Source: an uncultured Chlorobiota bacterium
GTDB lineage: Bacteria; Bacteroidota; Kapaibacteriia; OLB7
Direction: 5' to 3'
DNA length: 9,586 nt
Assembly (NCBI GenBank): GCA_946481475.1
Contig: CAMLOB010000110.1
Span: 1-9,586 of the forward strand
The number at the start of each line of letters is the position of its first letter. Within the stretch, counting starts at the first letter, position 1. The notes under the pieces are model-generated. The model worked only from the letters and a program-made list of their open reading frames with translations, was not told the DNA's origin and made no database searches. Shown here in pieces: positions 1 to 6,258 of this stretch. The translations under genes were made by a program, and so were the position numbers.

Positions 1-140
1 TAGCCGACGTCGATCATGTGGCAGATCGCCGGGTGCATCCGCCACTTCCACGTCGCGTCATCTTTTTTTCTGTCCCGTTCGTTTGTTTTGCCCCAAAGGC
101 GATAGAGGAGACTGTCGGTTGTGATTGTATTGGTATTCAT
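1..140 (-). CDS. cas3: CRISPR-associated nuclease-helicase Cas3, N-terminus (partial)
   Basis: Only the first 46 codons are present; the gene continues past the left edge. The ATG at 140-138 overlaps the TGA of the WYL regulator (137-139) as ATGA, indicating translational coupling. The peptide has an LLYRLWGKTN segment (residues 11-20), a linker rich in charged residues, then HPAICHMIDVG (36-46). An early (L/F)W(A/G)K motif followed by a tryptophan-rich stretch and H-x4-H-x2-D-V is the usual opening of Cas3 HD domains, where the histidines and aspartate help bind the metals that cleave single-stranded DNA. In Cas3 a DExD/H helicase follows the HD domain and degrades DNA marked by Cascade; that part is not visible. 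It could instead be an HD-nuclease/helicase from another defence system. The CRISPR subtype cannot be read from this piece. Confidence 0.72.
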   Translation of the reverse strand, partial: MNTNTITTDSLLYRLWGKTNERDRKKDDATWKWRMHPAICHMIDVG

Positions 141-1162
141 GATGGGTTATCCCGGATGTTATCCCTTGTGGAATCTGTTGTGTGCGAATCATTTCCATAC
201 CTCCCCACCAACTCCACCCCCTCTTCCCGCATGATCTCCACGAGTTCTTCCGGTTCCTCTACGGTGATTCCCGTCCCCCAGCTCTGGGCGAAGCTGCGGA
301 TGTCTTCCAGTCCGGCGACGTGGAAGCGGACGCGGGCGCGGCCGTCAGGAAGCGCTTCGAGGTTCTGTGAGGCGTGGTACTGTTTGCGACGGAAGGCGGC
401 GACGCGGTCCGGTTCGATGAGGAAGGTGACGTCGTACATCTTCTCGCCGCCGACGCCGCCGAATTGTCCGGCGAAGTGGGTGTCGAGGTCGAAGTCTTCC
501 CGGATGAAGTTTGTGCCGGTCGGGACAATCTCTCTGATGTCGGCGATCGAGAAGTTGAGGAACTTCCGTTTCTTATGGCACCAGGCAACGACCATCCAGG
601 AGCCTTTCGGAGCGGCAAAGCCGTAGGGATCGATCCTGCGCTCGGTCTCTTCGTTCCTCTTCGCGGTGAAGTAGGTGATCTGCAGCGTCTCGCACTGCTC
701 GACGGCATGCATCAGTTGACGAAAAACTTCCGGATCGAGAAGGGCCGAAGGGGTGTTGCTGAAGTGCCACTGCTCGTGCATCTCCTCGAAGTCGTACAGG
801 TGTAACTCGCCCGGCAATGCCTCCAGCAGCTTTGCAATGCCGGAGTGGAGCGGAGAACCGAGGGGAGTCGGCCCGAGAGAAGACTGGGCCGCCTGGGCCG
901 CAATCGCCAGCGCCAGTATCTCCTGATCGCTCAGGTTCACCTTCATGCCGGTTTCGCGACGATCTTCCGGTATGAAGACAATGTTCTTCCGTCCATCCTT
1001 GTCGAAGGCGAGGGGAGTCCCTTCATTCCGTGCATGCTCGATCAGTCGTTGAATCGTGCGTGCCGAACATCCCAGGCGTTGGGCGAATTCCTCATAGGTG
1101 AGGGCCTCCCCCTGATGCAGCATGGTCAGGAATTGTTCGTAGCCACCGGTCCGTCTGGTCAT
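137..1162 (-). CDS. WYL-domain transcriptional regulator
   Basis: A 341-aa DNA-binding regulator, the usual length for HTH-WYL proteins. Residues about 5-50 form a helix-turn-helix (YEEFAQRLGCSARTIQRLI). A WYL domain lies at about 144-213, with RRIDPYGF followed by GSWMVVAWCHKKRKFLNFSI; the signature triplet reads WMV rather than WYL. A C-terminal WCX-type extension follows at about 240-312. WYL domains bind ligands, in several cases nucleic acids or nucleotides, and such regulators recur beside CRISPR-Cas, BREX and CBASS genes. The gene is coupled to cas3 by an ATGA overlap, so it probably controls that operon; the direction of control cannot be read. I chose the ATG at 1162. A longer frame to 1339 overlaps the DUF4177 gene and adds unusual sequence; an ATG at 1207 is also possible. 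There is no clear Shine-Dalgarno site. Confidence 0.88.
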   Translation of the reverse strand: MTRRTGGYEQFLTMLHQGEALTYEEFAQRLGCSARTIQRLIEHARNEGTPLAFDKDGRKNIVFIPEDRRETGMKVNLSDQEILALAIAAQAAQSSLGPTPLGSPLHSGIAKLLEALPGELHLYDFEEMHEQWHFSNTPSALLDPEVFRQLMHAVEQCETLQITYFTAKRNEETERRIDPYGFAAPKGSWMVVAWCHKKRKFLNFSIADIREIVPTGTNFIREDFDLDTHFAGQFGGVGGEKMYDVTFLIEPDRVAAFRRKQYHASQNLEALPDGRARVRFHVAGLEDIRSFAQSWGTGITVEEPEELVEIMREEGVELVGRYGNDSHTTDSTRDNIRDNPS

Positions 1163-1272
1163 GAGAGTCCGGAAAATGGTGAATGGGACGTTGGATACAG
1201 CCTGCATGAAGTCTGAAAAAGATAGAAAAACTCTTTCTGTGATCCTATATACTCCCCGAAAAAGTCCGGTGG

Positions 1273-1440
1273 TCAGTCCTCCGAAGCGAAAAACAGCCAG
1301 AGTCGCTTCTGCTCCTGAATTGTTCTGATCAGCTTCCATCCGCGAACGTACTGTTCGGCGAGGATTTTCTCCAGTACGTCCGGATCGAGCGTACCCGGAA
1401 AAAGACCGATTCTGACCGTGAAGAAGGTGTGGTTGTACAT
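1273..1440 (-). CDS. DUF4177-like small protein
   Basis: A 55-aa protein. The pattern of an N-terminal beta strand (HTFFTVRIG), a helix (DPDVLEKILAEQYVRGW) and a closing strand pair (KLIRTIQEQKRLWLFFASED) matches the DUF4177 fold, whose hallmark is a helix ending in x-x-GW-(E/K)-L followed by a hydrophobic strand. The molecular role of the family is not established. The gene lies 110 bp upstream of the WYL regulator and in the same direction, so it may be the first gene of a transcript that includes the regulator and cas3, although the gap could hold a second promoter. The ATG at 1440 is preferred over a longer frame to 1632, because that extension translates a non-coding repeat. A TAnnTTTG -7 box sits about 40 bp upstream of the ATG. 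Confidence 0.7.
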   Translation of the reverse strand: MYNHTFFTVRIGLFPGTLDPDVLEKILAEQYVRGWKLIRTIQEQKRLWLFFASED

Positions 1441-1480
1441 GCTCCGTTCCGTTTGTTCAAGCCGGGTCGATTGCTGCGGA

Positions 1481-1488
1481 CAAAGGTA
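1481..1488 (-). promoter_or_regulatory. Bacteroidetes-type -7 box (TAnnTTTG)
   Basis: The minus strand reads TACCTTTG, an exact match to the TAnnTTTG -7 consensus used by the primary sigma factor in Bacteroidetes. It lies about 40 bp upstream of the DUF4177 ATG at 1440, giving a short leader. No good TTTG -33 element is seen about 19-21 bp further upstream, where the sequence is pyrimidine-rich. It would drive the DUF4177 gene and possibly the regulator-cas3 operon. Confidence 0.45.
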
Positions 1489-1532
1489 GGAAGAGGAGGG
1501 GGGGAAGTATGACGGGAGGTGTCGTGGGAAGA

Positions 1533-1700
1533 AGTCGGGAGTTGAGAGTCGGGAGTCGAGGGGTGGGACAGCCCTTTGCGTCTTTGCTCTTCGCGTCCGC
1601 CGCGGCGGATTGCGTGAGATCGGATTCACCACAAAGACACAAAGCGCACAAAGAGACCACCAAGGTCATTCCGACTTCGTCAATCGTAAATCGACATTCG
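1533..1700 (+). repeat. Inverted intergenic repeat, copy A
   Basis: This 168-bp element is the inverted counterpart of copy B (3660-3827). Positions 1574-1700 match copy B with no mismatch over 127 bp; over the full 168 bp I count about 10 mismatches and no gaps. It ends 3 bp from the stop codon of the TPR gene. Read in the direction of that gene, it begins with heptamer-spaced sequence (GATTTAC, GATTGAC), then CTTTGTG-type octamers, a CCGCCGCGGCGG palindrome, CTTTGCG-type octamers in reverse, and four heptamers ending in GACT. Short frames inside it look spurious. It resembles the dispersed intergenic repeats common in FCB genomes; no transposase is nearby. The rest of the 1441-1703 gap holds a purine-rich G tract (about 1489-1515) and the DUF4177 promoter. 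Confidence 0.88.
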
Positions 1701-1703
1701 CAC

Positions 1704-2564
1704 TTATTCCCCGCCCGGTTTCCACCCGAGCGCCCGTGCCAGCTCTTCGGCTTCGAGGGCTTTCTTGTGCGTCGGGAAGCGGAAGAAGAAGTCGCGGAAG
1801 GCTTCGCGGGCCTGGTCGATGCGGCCGGTTCCCTGGACTGCCGTGGCCACCAGAAAGAGTGCGTCGGGTGAGTCTGCGTTGAGCGTCAGGGCGTAGTTGA
1901 GCGATTCGAGGGCATCGTCGTAATCTCCCACCAGACATTGTGCCTCGCCGAGTTTGATCCAGGGTTCGGCGGTGAAGGGCTGCAACTCCGCCCAGGCGCG
2001 GTAGCTTTCAATCGACTCCACACGACGACCGATCCGGTAGAGGAGTTCGGCCCGTTGGAAGTGGGCCTGGGCGTTTCGCGGATTGCAGGTGATGGCCGAA
2101 TCAAGATAGAGAAGAGCCGTGTCGTGCTGATACAGCATGTCGTAGGCTTCGGCCAGAACGGTCAGTGCGCGGACATAACAGGGCTCGATCCGGATGGCCG
2201 ATTGCAGAGGGGGGAGGGCCTCTTCCACAAGTCCGTTGTTCAATCGGGCGTCGGCAAGGGCGAACTGCGATTGCGGGTAGCCGGGGACGTGCCGTGCGGC
2301 CATCGACGCAAAGAGGAGTTCGTTGTCGAAGTCTCCCCGCTTTTTGCAGATCTCTATCAGATGAAGCCAGGCGTCAAGATTGGCCGAATCGATCCGGGTC
2401 TCCCTGTGCAACGAATCCCACGCCATATCCTGCGCCGTATAGCTTGAATCGAGTTTGTCGTAGGTCGGCCACTGCTGCTGCGCCGGAAGCTTCGTGAAAA
2501 AGCCGCCGATCAGCAAAAGCATTGCACCTATCGCAACAGGATGTACTGATGTTCGTTTGCCCAT
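1704..2564 (-). CDS. Exported tetratricopeptide-repeat protein
   Basis: A 286-aa protein. The N-terminus has a basic start and a hydrophobic core (about residues 9-24), then LPA-QQQ, a plausible signal-peptidase site near residue 28, so it should be periplasmic. Six TPR-like helical hairpins follow, at roughly 64-95, 98-129, 132-163, 166-197, 200-231 and 234-265, with the usual W/Y-A-G-A-P spacing (for example AWLHLIEICKKRGDFDNEL and AHFQRAELLYRIGR). TPR arrays bind other proteins; nothing here names the partner. It is divergent from mltG across an 84-bp gap, so a cell-envelope role is reasonable but inferred. The ATG at 2564 is the natural start because it begins the signal peptide. A SecB-, BamD- or Tol/Pal-type identity is not supported. 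Confidence 0.85.
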   Translation of the reverse strand: MGKRTSVHPVAIGAMLLLIGGFFTKLPAQQQWPTYDKLDSSYTAQDMAWDSLHRETRIDSANLDAWLHLIEICKKRGDFDNELLFASMAARHVPGYPQSQFALADARLNNGLVEEALPPLQSAIRIEPCYVRALTVLAEAYDMLYQHDTALLYLDSAITCNPRNAQAHFQRAELLYRIGRRVESIESYRAWAELQPFTAEPWIKLGEAQCLVGDYDDALESLNYALTLNADSPDALFLVATAVQGTGRIDQAREAFRDFFFRFPTHKKALEAEELARALGWKPGGE

Positions 2565-2595
2565 TGAACCAATCGCCTGATTATGCCTATTCTTG
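2564..2595 (+). promoter_or_regulatory. Possible mltG promoter
   Basis: On the plus strand TTG at 2564-2566 is followed after 21 bp by TATTCTTG (2588-2595), one mismatch from the Bacteroidetes TAnnTTTG -7 box and at an acceptable distance. It would start transcription near 2600, about 50 bp before the mltG GTG. The same 84-bp gap must also hold the promoter of the divergent TPR gene; on the minus strand a TATACT preceded by TTGAGT is a weak candidate. Confidence 0.3.
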
Positions 2596-2648
2596 CAGAT
2601 GACCGTAAAGTATAGAGTTGAAGCCGATCACTCAAGTCTCCGGATGCA

Positions 2649-3659
2649 GTGACACGAAAAATCATAGTGGGCGTTGCCGCCCTGTTTATTCTTTTCCTTT
2701 GTTATCTCGGTATTCGCTTCTGGCATGATACGTCGCCGGAGGCTTCGGATCAGGATGTGGTGACGATTCATATCCCGAAGGGGGCCGGGTTCGGCCAGAT
2801 CATGGATACGCTCTCGAATGCCGGGCTTATCGACGATCAGGTCTCGTTCCGATTGATTGCCACGGCGACCGGTGCGGACGATGAGTTGAAGAGCGGGACC
2901 TACAAGTTCCAGCGGGGTATCTCCCAGGCCCGCCTCCTGAAGGCCCTGCGTGAAGGACATTCCTCGCTCCGCGTGAAAGTGACCTTCCCCGAAGGAGTGA
3001 CGATACGCCGGATCGCCTCGATCGCATCGCAGGAGGCCGGGATCGACTCCGCCGAGCTTGTCCGGTTGGCGAATGATCGCGAGTTCCTGAAGCTGATCGG
3101 ACTCAACGCATCCACCGCCGAAGGATATCTGATGCCCGACACCTATTTCCTCTACTGGGGAGCTTCCGCCGAATCTCTTTTGCGTGAAATGTCCTCTCTC
3201 TTCCTGAAGCACTATAACGATGAGCGAAAGGCAAAAGCGGCGAAGATCGGTCTGAGTCCGTACGAGGCGGTGATCCTCGCCTCGCTTGTCGAAGGGGAGG
3301 CCCGGGTTCCGGGGGACCGGCCGATCGTTGCCCGACTCTATCTGAACCGGCTTGAACGGGGGATGAAGCTGGATGCCGATCCCACGATCCAGTACATCCT
3401 GCCGGACGGACCACGGCGCCTGCTGTACGAGGATCTTCGTATTGAAAATCCCTACAACACCTACCGCTACAAAGGGCTGCCGCCGACGCCGATCAACAAC
3501 CCCGGACGAGCTTCGATCGAGGCGGCGCTGAATCCGGCCGACCACGACTATATCTACATGGTGGCTAAAGGGGACGGAAGCGGCGCCCACGCGTTCAGCC
3601 GGACGAAAGGGGAGCATGATCGGGCGGTGGCGGAGTATCGGAAGCGGGTAGGGAAGTGA
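2649..3659 (+). CDS. mltG: Endolytic murein transglycosylase MltG
   Basis: A 336-aa protein of the YceG/MltG family, which cuts nascent glycan strands within the peptidoglycan chain at the inner membrane and is thought to end glycan polymerisation. There is one N-terminal membrane helix (about residues 4-22) after a basic MTRK start. A LysM-like region follows (about 35-105, VVTIHIPKGAGFGQIMDTL), then the catalytic domain with family motifs: AEGYLMPDTYFL (158-168), ASLVEGEA (211-218, with the expected catalytic Glu at 215), GMKLDADPTIQY (238-249) and YNTYRYKGLPPTPINNPG (269-286). Length is normal and the key residues are present. The start is GTG at 2649; no in-frame ATG exists before the upstream stop at 2619, and the nearby ATG at 2644 is in another frame. 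It is divergent from the TPR gene; its stop abuts repeat copy B. Confidence 0.96.
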   Translation: MTRKIIVGVAALFILFLCYLGIRFWHDTSPEASDQDVVTIHIPKGAGFGQIMDTLSNAGLIDDQVSFRLIATATGADDELKSGTYKFQRGISQARLLKALREGHSSLRVKVTFPEGVTIRRIASIASQEAGIDSAELVRLANDREFLKLIGLNASTAEGYLMPDTYFLYWGASAESLLREMSSLFLKHYNDERKAKAAKIGLSPYEAVILASLVEGEARVPGDRPIVARLYLNRLERGMKLDADPTIQYILPDGPRRLLYEDLRIENPYNTYRYKGLPPTPINNPGRASIEAALNPADHDYIYMVAKGDGSGAHAFSRTKGEHDRAVAEYRKRVGK

Positions 3660-3827
3660 CGAATGTCGATTTACGATTGACGAAGTCGGAATGACCTTGG
3701 TGGTCTCTTTGTGCGCTTTGTGTCTTTGTGGTGAATCCGATCTCACGCAATCCGCCGCGGCGGACGCGAAGAGCAAAGACGCAAAGTACCACCCCACCCC
3801 TCGACTCCCGACTTCTGACTCGCGACT
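3660..3827 (-). repeat. Inverted intergenic repeat, copy B
   Basis: The inverted partner of copy A (1533-1700). It begins directly after the mltG stop and ends 3 bp before the stop of the convergent 399-aa gene, so it fills almost the whole 171-bp gap. In plus-strand order: five heptamers (3661-3695); three CTTTGTG units (3707-3731); a 12-bp perfect palindrome CCGCCGCGGCGG (3752-3763); a segment (3764-3786) whose reverse complement reads CTTTGCG-TCTTTG; and four heptamers ending in GACT (3800-3827). The two CTTTG blocks (3716-3731 and 3771-3786) are imperfect inverted repeats, so a folded structure is possible. No T-run follows a stem, so it is not a standard intrinsic terminator, though it may still separate the converging transcripts. 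Confidence 0.88.
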
Positions 3828-3830
3828 TGA

Positions 3831-5030
3831 TTAAAACTTCAGTCTCGGCGTCAGAAAGAATGCGAACGGATGTTCGAAGACCTTGGCATCTCTGAACGCC
3901 GTGTTGACTACCGCCCGCCCTTCGATCCAGATGCCGGAGCTGAGCCGGACGGTCAGTTCGGGTCTGATAGCCAGATCATTGACGCCAAGCCGGAACTGCA
4001 GGTTCTCGTCCGGCGTGGTGTAGGCCAGTCCCGCAATCGGCGAGATGCGCCGGACGTAGCCGTCATGCCGAATCTCTCCATCACCGGTCTCTTCCAGTTC
4101 CGTAAACTCTTCCAGACCGACACCGGCAGTCAGCGAAAACGAACCGATACCGGTACCGAACGAATCTTCCCAGACGAGTCCGCTGCTCAGCGAGTGAACG
4201 AACGACCGGTCGATTGCCCGGGTCGAGTTGAACGTCCCTTCGGTGGCGTCGGTGAAACGGATGCGGGCGGTCAGCCGGTCGAAGCGGAGGGAGGCCGAGG
4301 CTCCGTAGCCCGGAACCAGCAATCGTTCCGGCAGCGGTCCGAATCCGACGCCTCCCGAAGAGAAGGGAAAGAGGAGAGCGAACTCCCACAGGGGAGAAGT
4401 GCAGCCGATCCTTCCCGTGCCGTCTCCCCAGAAATCCAGGTTCGATTCCGGTGCGCCGAACGCCACGAAGGCCTGGAGTTCCGGTTCGATCCGCACATCA
4501 AGGCGTTCCCAGACCGACCAGATCACCCGATAGTTCTCGCGCCAGTCGTGGTGTCCGAACGAGTCGCCGAGATCGATCCGCCTTCTGTTTGCCGTCGGTT
4601 CGTTCCTGGAAGCCAGGAGTTCGTCGTAGAGATTTTCGCCGAGAGCGATCCGGATGTTCTCCGAAGGAAAAAGGCGGAGTTGACCGAGCGACAGCAGAAG
4701 GATTTCCCCTCGCGTGGTCTCGTCGACAAACTCGGCCCGGACCTCATAGAGGAGTCGTCCCGATTTCTGCCGCACGTAGCGTGTGAAGAGACTGTCCCGA
4801 CGGATCACGCCGTAGTATCGGAGCAATGCCGACGTTATGCGTTCTTCCAGGTGCTCCGATCCGATCGTCCACTCATAGACGGTTGCTCCTTTCAGGCGAT
4901 CGGGAGCTGCAATGGAGAAGAGGAGCAGAAGAACAACGAGGAGGGGAAAGGAATGCCTCCGGATAACGTTTCGGAAACGTTGCTCTCCTTCTTTACGGAT
5001 TTGCTGAATTGATACTCTGCCTTCCTTCAC
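3831..5030 (-). CDS. Putative outer-membrane beta-barrel protein, motor operon gene 4
   Basis: A 399-aa protein that I do not recognise. It has a long basic n-region, a hydrophobic core (about residues 28-43) and a short AAP segment, consistent with a signal peptide. A soluble N-terminal part (about 50-145: VYEWTI..., LYEVRAEFVDE, LGQLRLFPSENI) is followed by alternating strands with glycines and aromatic residues (about 165-399), ending in FFLTPRLKF. A terminal phenylalanine is typical of outer-membrane barrels. The upstream 405-aa protein has the same layout and weak matching segments, so the two may be old tandem paralogues. It starts with GTG at 5030, 10 bp after the preceding stop; there is no ATG to replace it. 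It is the last gene of the operon. The role is inferred: outer-membrane partner of the GldLM-like motor. Confidence 0.7.
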   Translation of the reverse strand: MKEGRVSIQQIRKEGEQRFRNVIRRHSFPLLVVLLLLFSIAAPDRLKGATVYEWTIGSEHLEERITSALLRYYGVIRRDSLFTRYVRQKSGRLLYEVRAEFVDETTRGEILLLSLGQLRLFPSENIRIALGENLYDELLASRNEPTANRRRIDLGDSFGHHDWRENYRVIWSVWERLDVRIEPELQAFVAFGAPESNLDFWGDGTGRIGCTSPLWEFALLFPFSSGGVGFGPLPERLLVPGYGASASLRFDRLTARIRFTDATEGTFNSTRAIDRSFVHSLSSGLVWEDSFGTGIGSFSLTAGVGLEEFTELEETGDGEIRHDGYVRRISPIAGLAYTTPDENLQFRLGVNDLAIRPELTVRLSSGIWIEGRAVVNTAFRDAKVFEHPFAFFLTPRLKF

Positions 5031-5040
5031 CGCGGTTACC

Positions 5041-6258
5041 TCACTTCAGAAAAATCACAGGTGAAAGCCAGAGGGTCGAGCGTGGTTCGAATGGTCTCGG
5101 CTCGCCGAACAGACCCCGGACGGTCCCGCCGAGTGTGATGCCGAACTGATCTGTGAGACGCTCGAACCACGAGACGGAAATCGTCTCACCGAAGATCTGC
5201 AATGCCCCTGTCCGCATCAATCCTCCGTCGGAGCGGACCGATCGGAATTCTCCCCGGATGAAGAGGCGGGGGATCAGTTCGGAGGCATCGGCCGCATAGG
5301 CACCGGTCGAATCGCGGAGAAGCCGGGTTTGTTCCAGCAAGCCTCCGCCCGCCTTTATGCGGAGCCATCCCTTCAGGGGGGAGAACCAGAGGAGGGGAAG
5401 GGTTCCGTAGAGCGTTGCCCCCTTATTGAGCATGTAGCCGGTGTCGCTCTCAAGTCCGTAGGGATGGTGGACGTTCGAGAAGATCGCATTCCCTCCGAGA
5501 AAGGAATGCTCGAACGAAAAACCGGCTCCGTGTGCGGCTGCGTTCGGTCCGCCCAGTATGGTCCCGGCATCAGGTCCGACCGGCGCTTCATACCAGGTGC
5601 GAAACGCACTCTGTTCGATCCCGACGCGAAGACGCCGGTAGCTCAGGAAGGGGAGTCCCACCTCCTCGAATCCGAAGCCTGCGATCACCCGGAGCCCGTT
5701 CGGAAAATAGTAGCGACTGTCGGTGAGGCTGAGACGGGACTCCATCCGGTCTTTCAGGAAAACATCATCGTAGGAGGGGGGGAGTCGTCGGTCGTCGGCG
5801 ATTCGTGTTGTGCTGTAGTATTCCGGGATCAGATTTCCGTCGAGCGGCTCTATCTCCTCTTCGGTCCAGAAATAGTTCCTCCTCAGCAACGAGTCGACGA
5901 CGACGCTGTCGAGAAACTCTCCCGGATCTTCCCTGAAAACCAGATGCCCGGCCTGGATGCTGACGATCCGCTCGCTGATCCGGTCGGTCAGCGGATCGTA
6001 GAGTCCGGTCACGGTGATCCGCAACCGGTCGTCCAGTCGGACGGTTTGCGCCTCCGGGTTCTCCCGGGTCAGCCGGAAGTTCAGACTGTCCAGCAGTTCG
6101 GCTGCAAGCTTCTGCTGCAGTCTGCCGTCGGTCTCCTGGAGCGTCCAGCTTACGCGGTAGATCTCCTGTGCACGGGTCGGCAGCGTCGCCGCGCAGAAGG
6201 AGAGAACAATGAGCATGGGAAAGAGAATGTGAGGTGGTTGCCTGTTAATAATCCCCAT
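5041..6258 (-). CDS. Putative outer-membrane beta-barrel protein, motor operon gene 3
   Basis: A 405-aa protein of unknown family. The signal peptide is at about residues 1-30 (HILFPMLIVLSFCAATL, then LPTRAQ as cleavage site). A soluble N-terminal domain (about 32-130) includes RLRITVTGLYDP and IVSIQAGHLVFRED. The rest alternates polar and hydrophobic residues with many Gly and aromatics (GLRVIAGFGFEEVGLPFLSY, then ISVSWFERLTDQFGITLGG), as in a barrel, ending in LSPVIFLK. I prefer the ATG at 6258, which gives a basic residue before the hydrophobic core and overlaps the GldM-like gene by 14 bp (AGGAG lies one base upstream). An ATG at 6216 is a shorter alternative and the open frame reaches 6318. 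It is not recognisable as PorP/SprF, GldK or GldN. Confidence 0.72.
   Translation of the reverse strand: MGIINRQPPHILFPMLIVLSFCAATLPTRAQEIYRVSWTLQETDGRLQQKLAAELLDSLNFRLTRENPEAQTVRLDDRLRITVTGLYDPLTDRISERIVSIQAGHLVFREDPGEFLDSVVVDSLLRRNYFWTEEEIEPLDGNLIPEYYSTTRIADDRRLPPSYDDVFLKDRMESRLSLTDSRYYFPNGLRVIAGFGFEEVGLPFLSYRRLRVGIEQSAFRTWYEAPVGPDAGTILGGPNAAAHGAGFSFEHSFLGGNAIFSNVHHPYGLESDTGYMLNKGATLYGTLPLLWFSPLKGWLRIKAGGGLLEQTRLLRDSTGAYAADASELIPRLFIRGEFRSVRSDGGLMRTGALQIFGETISVSWFERLTDQFGITLGGTVRGLFGEPRPFEPRSTLWLSPVIFLK

Noticed and set aside
18..626. Plus-strand open frame of 202 codons across the cas3/regulator junction
   Set aside because: It is antisense to two well-supported minus-strand genes, has no family motif and reads as a high-GC shadow.
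1163..1339. 59-residue N-terminal extension of the WYL regulator
   Set aside because: It overlaps the DUF4177 gene and adds sequence not seen in this family; the ATG at 1162 gives the usual length.
1704..3659. TPR-mltG block considered as a composite transposon
   Set aside because: mltG is a core cell-wall gene, no transposase is present and the flanking repeats look like dispersed intergenic elements.
3752..3763. CCGCCGCGGCGG palindrome considered as an intrinsic terminator
   Set aside because: No T-run follows on either strand and the stem has no loop.
2628..3797. Minus-strand open frame of 389 codons opposite mltG
   Set aside because: mltG has all its family motifs; this antisense frame also translates the non-coding repeat copy B.
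3870..5012. Plus-strand open frame of 380 codons
   Set aside because: It lies opposite the exported 399-aa gene, which has a signal peptide and barrel pattern; the plus frame shows charged low-complexity sequence only.
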